The translations under genes and the position numbers were made by a program. From DATEMK01 sp035275625 (lineage in GTDB: Bacteria; Bacteroidota; Bacteroidia; AKYH767-A; OLB10), in contig DATEMK010000129.1 in the NCBI GenBank assembly GCA_035275625.1, positions 1 to 6,886 of the forward strand: a stretch of 6,886 bases of DNA. Direction: 5' to 3'. Under the pieces are notes generated by a model that saw only the letters and a list, made by a program, of their open reading frames with translations, was not told the DNA's origin and searched no databases. Within the stretch, counting starts at the first letter, position 1, and each line of letters begins with the position of its first letter. Positions 1 to 5,838 of the stretch are shown piece after piece.

Positions 1-3
1 AAA

Positions 4-20
4 TATTGACTTAGTCAATA
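4..20 (-). terminator. Possible weak terminator hairpin at the window edge
   Basis: A 7-bp inverted repeat, TATTGAC and GTCAATA with a 3-nt loop, lies 20 bases past the stop of the small membrane-protein gene. On the minus strand it is followed by TTT and then the window ends, so the length of any T-tract cannot be judged. It could instead be a small operator, since TTGAC-TTA-GTCAA is symmetric. The stem is AT-rich and weak. Confidence 0.3.
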
Positions 21-40
21 AATAATATTAATTTTATTTC

Positions 41-214
41 TTATTGATTAGATTTTATTTTGTTCAATGAATCCTGTTTCTCAAAATACTCATCCGCTTT
101 TCTATCATTTTCTTTCACTGCCTGTTCTTCGCTTTTCATTCTTTGTCCAAGCCATATCGCCCATAAAATTAGTATTAAAATAATAACAAGATTTTTTATT
201 TGTTTTTTTGTCAT
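41..214 (-). CDS. Small single-pass membrane protein (57 aa), translationally coupled to the polymerase gene
   Basis: This 57-codon reading frame starts at an ATG (214-212) that overlaps the TGA stop of the polymerase gene in an ATGA arrangement, which argues that it is a real, co-translated gene. The N-terminus is short and basic (MTKKQIKN). It is followed by one strongly hydrophobic segment at about residues 9-23 (LVIILILILWAIWLG), which fits a membrane anchor with the N-terminus inside. The remaining 30 or so residues are hydrophilic and rich in Lys, Glu and Asp (QAVKENDRKADEYFEKQ), and look helical and perhaps coiled-coil. No signal-peptidase or lipobox motif is visible. The family is not recognised. 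Small membrane proteins of this shape include toxins, holin-like and regulatory peptides, but nothing here selects one of these. Existence is fairly sure from the start-stop overlap and the clean topology; function is unknown. Confidence 0.72.
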   Translation of the reverse strand: MTKKQIKNLVIILILILWAIWLGQRMKSEEQAVKENDRKADEYFEKQDSLNKIKSNQ

Positions 215-3186
215 TGCACCTGTAAAATTTCCTCTTTTGAAATAAAATCCAGCCTTTTCATTTCCACCACATCCAGACTGTAAAATCCAAACTCCTCAGC
301 AACTTTTCCTTTAATGCAGTAACACCCTCTCCCGGTAAAAGGAAATTGCGCTGCAATTTTAGGGAAATGTACTGTATCAAAGAAAAATCCCTCTCTGTCA
401 AGAAATGTTCCAAACATCATGTGTTCCTTATGCTTTGTTTGCGTATGCTTTGAAGTAACGTAATAGCCGGTTATTTCGATAATCTTTCCTGTATGGTTTT
501 TTAATTCACTTGCAAGTTCTACAGTTATGGGTGCAGATACCCCTTTAGCGGTTAGGAGTGTGGATCGGAAGATAAGTTCAAATGGTGAGCAAAGCGGAAA
601 ATCCAGCAACTCCATTTCATCAAATGCATCATCGAGCCTGCCATGATACAACGGAGGCAAGATATATTCTTTCTGTTCCACTTCAAACAATTCTTTTTTG
701 GCTACAGTTTTCTTTGATGCGCCCACTTCAATATGAATATCCCACAGCAATTGTTTCTTTGTTCTGCCTGTAAAACGGAATGCGCCCGCGCGAATGAGAA
801 CGCGCAATTGCTCCACGGCAATGGAAACACGCTTCATAAAATCGGCAAGTGAATTAAAAGCACCGTTCCTTCCTCTCTCATTTAAAATTTCTTCTCTTAC
901 TTTTTTTTCAAGACTCTGTACGTGCGCAAACCCCAGGTAAATGTCTTTGCCATTAATTGATGTAATGTCTTCGCTCCTGTTTATATCGGGTGCATGGATC
1001 GCTCCCCCGCACATGCGCGCCTCATGCACATAAAATTCTGTACGGAAAAAGCCGCCAAAATTATTGATCACACCTACCATGTGTTCTAATGGATAATACG
1101 CTTTCAGGAACAGGCTCTGGTAACTCTCCACTGCATAAGAGGCGCTGTGCCCTTTTGAAAAAGCATACCCGGCAAAGCTTTCTATCTGTCGCCACACTTC
1201 TTTTGCAATGGCATCATCAATTTTGCGTTCAGTGCAATTGGAAAAAAATTTATTTTTTACTTTTTCAAATTCTTCTCTTCCTCTGTATTTACCACTCATG
1301 CCCCTGCGGAGCATATCGGCTTCGCCTAATGTTAGCCCTGCAAAATAGTGAGCTACCTTAATCACATCTTCCTGATATACCATCACCCCGTAAGTTTCTT
1401 TGAGGATGTCATAAATTTCCTTTGGTGTCTGGTAGGTCGGTTTCATTTTGCGGTAACGAAGGATATATTCTTTCATCATTCCTGAAGAAGCCACACCAGG
1501 ACGGATGATAGAACTTGCAGCCACCAAGCCAAGATAATTGTCCACTTCGAGCTTTCGCAGCAGCATGCGCATTGCCGGGCTTTCAATATAAAAGCAACCC
1601 ATGCAGCGGGCTTCACGCAAACGAACTTTCACTTTTTCATCTTTCTTGAAGGCGGGCACATCGTGGATATCAATTTTAATTCCCTGGTTTTTTTCCACAA
1701 GTTCCACCGCATCTTTTATATGACCCAGCCCGCGCTGCGATAAAATATCAAATTTGTACAATCCAATATCTTCGGCCTCGAGCATACTGAACTGCGTAAG
1801 CGGAAATCCTTTTGGCGGAATGGTGGTAGCAGTATAATAATGGATGGGTAATTCCGAAATTAAAATACCTCCGGCATGAATACTGAGGTGGTTCGGGAGA
1901 TCATGAATGAATTGGGAGTACTTTTTAATTAATTTGGTAATATTATCAGGTGTTTGCGGATTATGTTTGTTTTCGCTGAGGTCATCAATTTCCACTTTGG
2001 GCAAACCGAAAACTTTCCCCAATTCGCGTATTACAGAATTTGCCTGGAAGGTGCTGTACGTTGCAAGCTGGGCTGTATGTGTGGCTCCGTGTGTCTGGAA
2101 AATGTATTCAATAATTTCATCCCGGTCTTTCCATGAAAAATCAAGGTCAAAGTCAGGAGGGCTGGTGCGGTATATATTCATGAACCGTTCAAAATACAAG
2201 TCGAGATCAATGGGGTCTACATCCGTAATGCGCAATACGTACGCAACCATGCTGTTGGCTCCGCTTCCCCGCCCCACATAATAAAAGTTTTTATGCTGCG
2301 CATATTTTATAATGTCATAATTGATCAGAAAATATGAGGCGTAGCCAAGTTCGGTGATCACCTTAATTTCTTTGTTCAACCGCTCCTTAATCGTTTTGTC
2401 AGGATTAGGGTAACGGTACTTTAAATTTTCACTGCATAGTTTTTTTAACAACAGTTCGTCTTCATAGAAATTTCCGGTAAAGGTTTTTTTGTTTTTGCTT
2501 TTTCCGAATTCAAAATTGACGGAGCAATTATCCAAGAGCTTCTCGGTGTTTTCAATAATCAGGCGATAGTCACCATATATTTTAATCAGCTCGTATTTAT
2601 TTAACATGATTTCATCCTTTGCGGCTTCTTCGGCTTTATCCAGTCTGCTGAGGACTACATTTTTATCAATGGCGCGCAGCAGCCTGTGGGTGCTATATCC
2701 TCCGTTATCGCGGAAAGTGACAGGAGAAAGGATGACTAATTTATGAGGATGCTTTTTCCATTCGGTGAAAACAAAACGGTTTACTTCCCCCGGCCTTATA
2801 CCTATAAACTCATTATCCTTTAATGCTCTGAAATCTTTTTTAAAAGGATAAATAATGTAGCTGTGGAAAAAAATAGGTGCATCACCTGGTATCTCGTCAC
2901 CATTATGCAAATGATGCGAAAGAAAATCATTCAGCTCCCGGAAACCTTCATTATTTCTTGCAATTCCGATAAATTTCTGATCATTGCCATTCCTGAAATC
3001 TATCCCAATGACCGGTTTGATTTTATGCCTCGGTGCAAGCCTTACAAAATCCAGTACACCTGACGTATTATTAATATCCGTTAAAGCAAGCGAAGCAATG
3101 CCGTTTTGGGTTGCATCCTTAAGCAAATCCTCCGGGCTAATGGTCCCGTACCGGAAAGAAAAATATGAATGGCAATTCAGATACAC
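211..3186 (-). CDS. dnaE: DNA polymerase III alpha subunit, short accessory (DnaE2-like) form
   Basis: Template-directed DNA polymerase of the C family. Seen: an N-terminal PHP domain (about 1-210), GRGSGAN at 305-311 in the polymerase core, catalytic aspartates D347 and D349 in PDFDLDF (344-350), the third carboxylate D480 in LYKFDIL, GYAFSKGHSASYA at 673-685 matching the family's fingers motif, a helix-hairpin-helix region at about 755-810, and an OB fold at about 897-980. The PHP metal site is degenerate: NCH at 4-6 replaces HxH and TDI at 36-38 replaces TDH, so proofreading by this domain is unlikely. At 991 residues the protein stops just after the OB fold, so it lacks the C-terminal tau-binding domain of replicative DnaE. 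The start is GTG at 3186: an in-frame stop lies a few codons upstream, and the N-terminus matches my recollection of family starts. It sits 29 bases after the 113-residue gene. I infer an accessory, possibly error-prone role; no Y-family partner lies next to it. Confidence 0.93.
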   Translation of the reverse strand: MYLNCHSYFSFRYGTISPEDLLKDATQNGIASLALTDINNTSGVLDFVRLAPRHKIKPVIGIDFRNGNDQKFIGIARNNEGFRELNDFLSHHLHNGDEIPGDAPIFFHSYIIYPFKKDFRALKDNEFIGIRPGEVNRFVFTEWKKHPHKLVILSPVTFRDNGGYSTHRLLRAIDKNVVLSRLDKAEEAAKDEIMLNKYELIKIYGDYRLIIENTEKLLDNCSVNFEFGKSKNKKTFTGNFYEDELLLKKLCSENLKYRYPNPDKTIKERLNKEIKVITELGYASYFLINYDIIKYAQHKNFYYVGRGSGANSMVAYVLRITDVDPIDLDLYFERFMNIYRTSPPDFDLDFSWKDRDEIIEYIFQTHGATHTAQLATYSTFQANSVIRELGKVFGLPKVEIDDLSENKHNPQTPDNITKLIKKYSQFIHDLPNHLSIHAGGILISELPIHYYTATTIPPKGFPLTQFSMLEAEDIGLYKFDILSQRGLGHIKDAVELVEKNQGIKIDIHDVPAFKKDEKVKVRLREARCMGCFYIESPAMRMLLRKLEVDNYLGLVAASSIIRPGVASSGMMKEYILRYRKMKPTYQTPKEIYDILKETYGVMVYQEDVIKVAHYFAGLTLGEADMLRRGMSGKYRGREEFEKVKNKFFSNCTERKIDDAIAKEVWRQIESFAGYAFSKGHSASYAVESYQSLFLKAYYPLEHMVGVINNFGGFFRTEFYVHEARMCGGAIHAPDINRSEDITSINGKDIYLGFAHVQSLEKKVREEILNERGRNGAFNSLADFMKRVSIAVEQLRVLIRAGAFRFTGRTKKQLLWDIHIEVGASKKTVAKKELFEVEQKEYILPPLYHGRLDDAFDEMELLDFPLCSPFELIFRSTLLTAKGVSAPITVELASELKNHTGKIIEITGYYVTSKHTQTKHKEHMMFGTFLDREGFFFDTVHFPKIAAQFPFTGRGCYCIKGKVAEEFGFYSLDVVEMKRLDFISKEEILQVQ

Positions 3187-3215
3187 ATCCCACGTTCTAT
3201 TCTCTGATTTCTATT

Positions 3216-3557
3216 CTAAGCAGCTTTCTTTTCCTTAATCTTTGCAAGCTCATTAAATCGGCTCAGTGCTTCTTCATAGGTTGCAAATAATTCCTCTGTC
3301 ACGCTGTTCCACTCTACGATGCTGCCCGATTCATAATAAATAACAAAAAAGGGCTTCCCTGCATAATCATCCCTGAATGACCAGTTACCCGAAAAGCTCA
3401 GGCTCACCTCATCCTTTGAGCCTTTAACAGCTACCCTCTGTTCAATTTCTTTTTGTTTTTCTGAAGCTTGAAATATTTCATACTCTTCTTTTGTTGCAGG
3501 TACAGGTTTTGTACCTTTGAGAATTAAGAATTTTGTGGCTGACTTGTCTGTTTTCAT
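3216..3557 (-). CDS. Hypothetical protein (113 aa) in the polymerase operon
   Basis: The family is not recognised. The protein is soluble-looking, with no signal peptide or membrane segment. It has a basic N-terminus (MKTDKSATKF), a charged helical stretch at about 23-45, a probable beta-rich middle with several aromatic residues (GNWSFRDDYAGKPFFVIYY, about 57-75), and a C-terminal helix ending in a lysine-rich tail (IKEKKAA). The ATG at 3557 is preferred over the in-frame TTG at 3587: the TTG would add ten residues encoded by AT-rich leader, and the frame stays open to 3668 without any ATG. Its stop lies 29 bases before the polymerase start on the same strand, and the preceding gene is closed off by a terminator, so this is most likely the first gene of a three-gene operon with dnaE and the small membrane protein. 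A regulator or partner of the polymerase is possible but unsupported. Confidence 0.7.
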   Translation of the reverse strand: MKTDKSATKFLILKGTKPVPATKEEYEIFQASEKQKEIEQRVAVKGSKDEVSLSFSGNWSFRDDYAGKPFFVIYYESGSIVEWNSVTEELFATYEEALSRFNELAKIKEKKAA

Positions 3558-3598
3558 CTTTTTTGTGAATGATTGTAATAATATCAATTTTGTGGCTG
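3529..3598 (-). repeat. 13-bp direct repeat spanning leader and codons 6-10 of the 113-aa gene
   Basis: AATTTTGTGGCTG (plus-strand reading) occurs at 3529-3541 and again at 3586-3598, with starts 57 bases apart, so both copies are in the same reading frame. One copy encodes part of SATKF near the start of the protein; the other lies in the untranslated leader. It may be a remnant duplication or a binding site, or chance. Confidence 0.35.
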
Positions 3599-3657
3599 TA
3601 ATGTAATCATAAAAATCATACGACTGTGATAAGGATGATTGAAAAGGCTTGTAGTTT

Positions 3658-3670
3658 TCTGATAATCAGA
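3658..3670. promoter_or_regulatory. Candidate operator palindrome upstream of the polymerase operon
   Basis: TCTGATAATCAGA is a perfect palindrome with 6-bp arms and one central base. It lies about 100 bases before the ATG of the 113-aa gene and just after the terminator of the upstream unit, which is where the operon promoter must sit. No clear Bacteroidota promoter (TAnnTTTG with an upstream TTG) was found in this gap. TATGAT at 3615-3620 (minus strand) is only a loose sigma70-like -10. An operator role is inferred from symmetry and position alone. Confidence 0.3.
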
Positions 3671-3690
3671 GAAAAATTATTTTATTCTGA

Positions 3691-3726
3691 TATAAGAAAA
3701 ATGCCTGAAATTAAAATCAGGCATTT
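3691..3726 (-). terminator. Intrinsic terminator of the ardC-symE unit
   Basis: A 10-bp perfect stem (AAATGCCTGA at 3726-3717 and TCAGGCATTT at 3708-3699, read on the minus strand) with an 8-nt loop begins two bases after the stop codon of the SymE-like gene. It is followed by a T-rich tail, so that the arm end plus tail reads TTTTTCTT. On the plus strand no T-run follows, so it works in the direction of the genes. It separates the ardC-symE unit from the polymerase operon. Confidence 0.85.
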
Positions 3727-3728
3727 GC

Positions 3729-3941
3729 TTAAACTAATTTTATGTTAACCACCTTCTCAATAATAATCCGGTTATCCTCAAACGTTATTTCAATCACATC
3801 TCCGATTTTAAAATTAAGATCATTGAGATACTTGCCTTTTAACCGGATAAGCGGGTGCCGTTCATTGGTGTATGTGTAATTACCATAATACACCTTATAA
3901 AAACGCTTTGATGAATTACTGGAATTTTCTTCTGTACTCAT
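3729..3941 (-). CDS. SymE-like toxin / AbrB-fold small protein (70 aa)
   Basis: The 70-residue protein matches the SymE toxin pattern: a basic, aromatic N-terminal strand (RFYKVYYGNYTYTN, 13-26), then HPLIRLKGKYL (29-39), then FKIGDVIEITFEDNRIIIEK (44-63). Proteins with this swapped-hairpin AbrB-like fold end in a 'GD.I.I....N.I.I' repeat. Known of the family: E. coli SymE is an SOS-induced protein acting on RNA or nucleoids whose synthesis is held down by the antisense RNA SymR. Bacteroidota carry many short SymE-like proteins of untested function. Its ATG overlaps the stop of the ArdC-like gene (ATGA), so translation is probably coupled, and an intrinsic terminator follows immediately. No antisense promoter could be recognised. 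The alternative is a simple AbrB-type DNA-binding regulator of the operon. Fold assignment fairly sure; toxicity not. Confidence 0.68.
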   Translation of the reverse strand: MSTEENSSNSSKRFYKVYYGNYTYTNERHPLIRLKGKYLNDLNFKIGDVIEITFEDNRIIIEKVVNIKLV

Positions 3942-4852
3942 GCTGAAACACTATTTGATTCGTTTGTTTCCACATTTTTCTCCTTTTCAGTCAGATCGTC
4001 ATGTCTTACATCGAGGATAAAGTCAACAGCTTTCTGCGCCAGGCCACCGGCAGTAACAATTAGGCGTTTGTCATTCTTAAGCTTGCTTAACCATCCTTGA
4101 ATGTACGAAGTATCCTGTTGAAATTCCTTCTGTTCAATACCAGTTAGGGAATTAAGAAAACTTGCACCCATTTCAGCAATCAATTCTTCAAGAGTAAACA
4201 TTTCAGAATTAAACGGTTTCATCTGCATTAATTCTTTCCGATTTATCCTGCTTGTATGACCAGTACTATGAATTAATTGCCGAAAAAGAGTACTGCAATA
4301 TGCCTCGCTATGAAGTAAGTTCTTCATCGGAGGCATGTTGACGTAATCATGAATGGGATGATAATAGGCAGTGTCTTCTACTTGTTGGATAGCCGGTCTT
4401 TTAGGCATTTCGATAATAATTTGCTCACAATCTAAGATCGGCTCATTTTGAAGTTCGGGAGGCGGTAATTTGGATTCGGGTATTCCATTACACTGCGAAA
4501 TATTATAAACCTTATAATACCGGAGGATTGATTCTGTTGCTCCTTCTTCCGGACCTTCTTTTACTATCCTTTTCCAGTAAATAACGATTTGCGCTTTCTC
4601 CCCTTTCTTTATCGAAGCTCCCAATTCCTTCGCCTGTTTAAAGGTTAAAAAAAGATTTTGGGAATAGCCGCATTGTGCAAGAAGCATGACATTAATTCCC
4701 CGGTAAGGTTTTCTTGTAATGAGATTTTGAGGAAGTCCTGCAGCAGTCCACGGACGTTTCCAGGGTACGCATCCTTTTTCTAACTGTTCAATGACTTTGT
4801 TTGTGACGATTTGATACACGTCATTCTTTGATGTTTGATTTTTTTGATTCAT
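3938..4852 (-). CDS. ardC: ArdC-like antirestriction protein with a degenerate metalloprotease site
   Basis: Two-domain protein of the ArdC type found on plasmids and conjugative elements. The N-terminal ssDNA-binding domain spans about residues 8-115 and shows its typical words: CVPWKRPW at 28-35, GLPQNL at 39-44, KPYRGIN at 48-54, and LTFKQAKELGASIKKGEKA at 69-87. The C-terminal polyvalent-protein metallopeptidase domain spans about 150-285, with YYHPIHDYVNMP (163-174), STGHTSRINR (196-205), LEELIAEMGASFL (221-233) and the YIQGWLSKLKND stretch (250-261). The zinc-binding HExxH should fall at 191-195, but reads RQLIH: the first His is Arg191 (CGG) and the catalytic Glu is Gln192 (CAA). Only His195, His199 and the downstream Glu pair remain. 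I infer a protease-dead protein that may still coat incoming single-stranded DNA. Length (304) is normal and the frame is intact. It overlaps the SymE-like gene by 4 nt and follows a 200-bp structured intergenic region. Confidence 0.88.
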   Translation of the reverse strand: MNQKNQTSKNDVYQIVTNKVIEQLEKGCVPWKRPWTAAGLPQNLITRKPYRGINVMLLAQCGYSQNLFLTFKQAKELGASIKKGEKAQIVIYWKRIVKEGPEEGATESILRYYKVYNISQCNGIPESKLPPPELQNEPILDCEQIIIEMPKRPAIQQVEDTAYYHPIHDYVNMPPMKNLLHSEAYCSTLFRQLIHSTGHTSRINRKELMQMKPFNSEMFTLEELIAEMGASFLNSLTGIEQKEFQQDTSYIQGWLSKLKNDKRLIVTAGGLAQKAVDFILDVRHDDLTEKEKNVETNESNSVSA

Positions 4853-4853
4853 G

Positions 4854-4881
4854 TTATTTGATTTTTAATTATTTGATTTTT
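4854..4881. repeat. Tandem 13-bp repeat just upstream of the ArdC-like start
   Basis: TTATTTGATTTTT occurs at 4854-4866 and 4869-4881, with a period of 15 bp, directly before the ATG. Related TTTGATT words occur at 4834-4840 within the gene start, and the inverted form AATCAAAT at 4941-4948. The cluster could bind a regulator or keep the initiation region unstructured; AT-richness makes chance similarity likely. Confidence 0.4.
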
Positions 4882-4954
4882 TAAAGAACTGTATGAAAAA
4901 TCAGTACAGAAAAAATTCAGAGTAAAAAATGAAATGAGCGAATCAAATAGTGTT

Positions 4955-5004
4955 GTTCTTTCTTTTTTTCTTTTTCGGTTTCGAAAAAGAAAAAAAGAAA
5001 GAAC
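4955..5004. repeat. Perfect 23-bp inverted repeat (pyrimidine arm / purine arm hairpin)
   Basis: The left arm (4955-4977) and right arm (4982-5004) are exact reverse complements over 23 bp with a 4-nt loop (GTTT). The left arm is nearly pure pyrimidine with T-runs of 3, 7 and 5 between single C's; the right arm is its purine complement. It lies between the methylase stop and the ArdC-like start. Neither strand has a T-run after the stem, so it is not a standard intrinsic terminator. A transcript reading through from the methylase would carry it as a very stable hairpin. Confidence 0.93.
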
Positions 5005-5023
5005 GAAAGAAAAAAAGAAAAAG
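4983..5023. repeat. Perfect polypurine mirror repeat (2 x 19 nt) with triplex potential
   Basis: On the plus strand, G-A5-G-A7-G-A3-G (4983-5001) is followed by AAC (5002-5004) and then the exact mirror image G-A3-G-A7-G-A5-G (5005-5023). Polypurine mirror repeats are the classic substrate of H-DNA. Together with the pyrimidine arm at 4958-4976 this gives three matched 19-nt arms, so a single strand can form a 19-triad triple helix: purine motif on the plus strand; pyrimidine motif, with 15 T(A-T) and 4 C(G-C) triads, on the minus strand. The geometry is read directly; formation in the cell is inference. Confidence 0.9.
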
Positions 5024-5052
5024 AAAGGGTTAGGTAGGGGGATTTTTGCCCA

Positions 5053-5838
5053 TCACATCTCGTAATTGGCAGTCAGGACTTCTGTTTTTCTTTTGCCGGT
5101 TTTGTATTTGGCTATAACGGATAAAGGCATTTCAATTTGTTTTGTCTGCCATTTGTTTTTTCTGATGTACTTATTTAATAATTCGGATGGATATGAGCTG
5201 AGAAGGAATTTTCCTTTTATTTGGGAGAGGAGTTTCAAAAGATTTTCAAAATCCTGTTCTGAATAATTTTTGTAATGTCCCATACCTGCATTGAAGTATG
5301 GTGGATCGCAGTAAAAGAAACTTTCTTTGCAATCTCTTGTTTTTATGACTTTTAATGCATCCGTATTTTCAATTTCAACCTTCTCTAAACGTTGTGCATA
5401 TTCCTTTGAAAAACCTTCACGCTTATAATGCAACCGCTTTGCTGAAGTATTTCTTTTCCGGTCATATCCCCATGATGAATCAAGACGGGAGGCATATCCT
5501 TCATTAGCAAGCACCCAGATCGCCCAGGCGCGTTTAATTTCGTTAAAGAGATGCGGATAGCCCAAAACCATTTTTGCTGCCATATGGTAATCTCTGCTGT
5601 GTAATGTTGGCAGAATTTCCTTTTTTAATTTTCCAAAGTTGTTCTTGACAACACGGTAAAAGTTTATCAGGCCGCCATTGCTATCGTTGATGACTTCAAT
5701 AGCTGACGGATGCTTTGCAAAGAATACTGCACCGCCACCAAAGAAGGGTTCACAATACAGGTTGTGTTTTGGGATCAGGGACAGAATAAGTTGAGACAGC
5801 TTTTGTTTTCCTCCGAAGTAGGTCAGCGGAGGTTTCAT
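5053..5838 (-). CDS. Dam-type (D12 class) DNA N6-adenine methyltransferase
   Basis: S-adenosylmethionine-dependent enzyme that methylates adenine in a short DNA target. Seen in order: the motif X-like start PLTYFGGKQKL (4-14), the AdoMet-binding motif I CEPFFGGGAVFF (29-40), VINDSN at 49-54, the predicted target-recognition part at about 75-165, the catalytic motif IV DPPY (178-181), and a C-terminal KTEVLTANYE (251-260) typical of the D12 family. The length of 261 is normal and all catalytic motifs are intact. No restriction endonuclease is present in the window, so it looks like an orphan methylase of the phage/plasmid kind, which usually shields the element's DNA from host restriction or marks it for replication or expression control. 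Its ATG overlaps the stop of the 98-aa gene (ATGA). Target sequence cannot be predicted from the sequence; GATC is not assured. Confidence 0.93.
   Translation of the reverse strand: MKPPLTYFGGKQKLSQLILSLIPKHNLYCEPFFGGGAVFFAKHPSAIEVINDSNGGLINFYRVVKNNFGKLKKEILPTLHSRDYHMAAKMVLGYPHLFNEIKRAWAIWVLANEGYASRLDSSWGYDRKRNTSAKRLHYKREGFSKEYAQRLEKVEIENTDALKVIKTRDCKESFFYCDPPYFNAGMGHYKNYSEQDFENLLKLLSQIKGKFLLSSYPSELLNKYIRKNKWQTKQIEMPLSVIAKYKTGKRKTEVLTANYEM

Noticed and set aside
60..3238. Open frames on the plus strand across the polymerase operon (for example 60-245, 582-773, 1089-1361, 1907-2281, 2863-3063, 2984-3238)
   Set aside because: They lie antisense to an intact polymerase gene or its neighbours and show no recognisable domains; they follow from codon use in the real genes.
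3558..3587. Ten-residue N-terminal extension of the 113-aa protein from a TTG codon
   Set aside because: An ATG at 3557 gives a natural start, and the extension is AT-rich leader sequence without any upstream ATG.
4955..5004. Intrinsic terminator for the methylase transcript
   Set aside because: The stem is perfect, but no T-run follows it on either strand, so the usual terminator rule fails.
4955..5029. CRISPR-like repeats in the GA/CT-rich tract
   Set aside because: The repeats are inverted and mirrored, without equal direct repeats and spacers, and no cas genes are near.
5032..5050. GGG/CCC mini-hairpin just after the methylase stop
   Set aside because: The stem is only about three base pairs with a long loop, too weak to support a feature.
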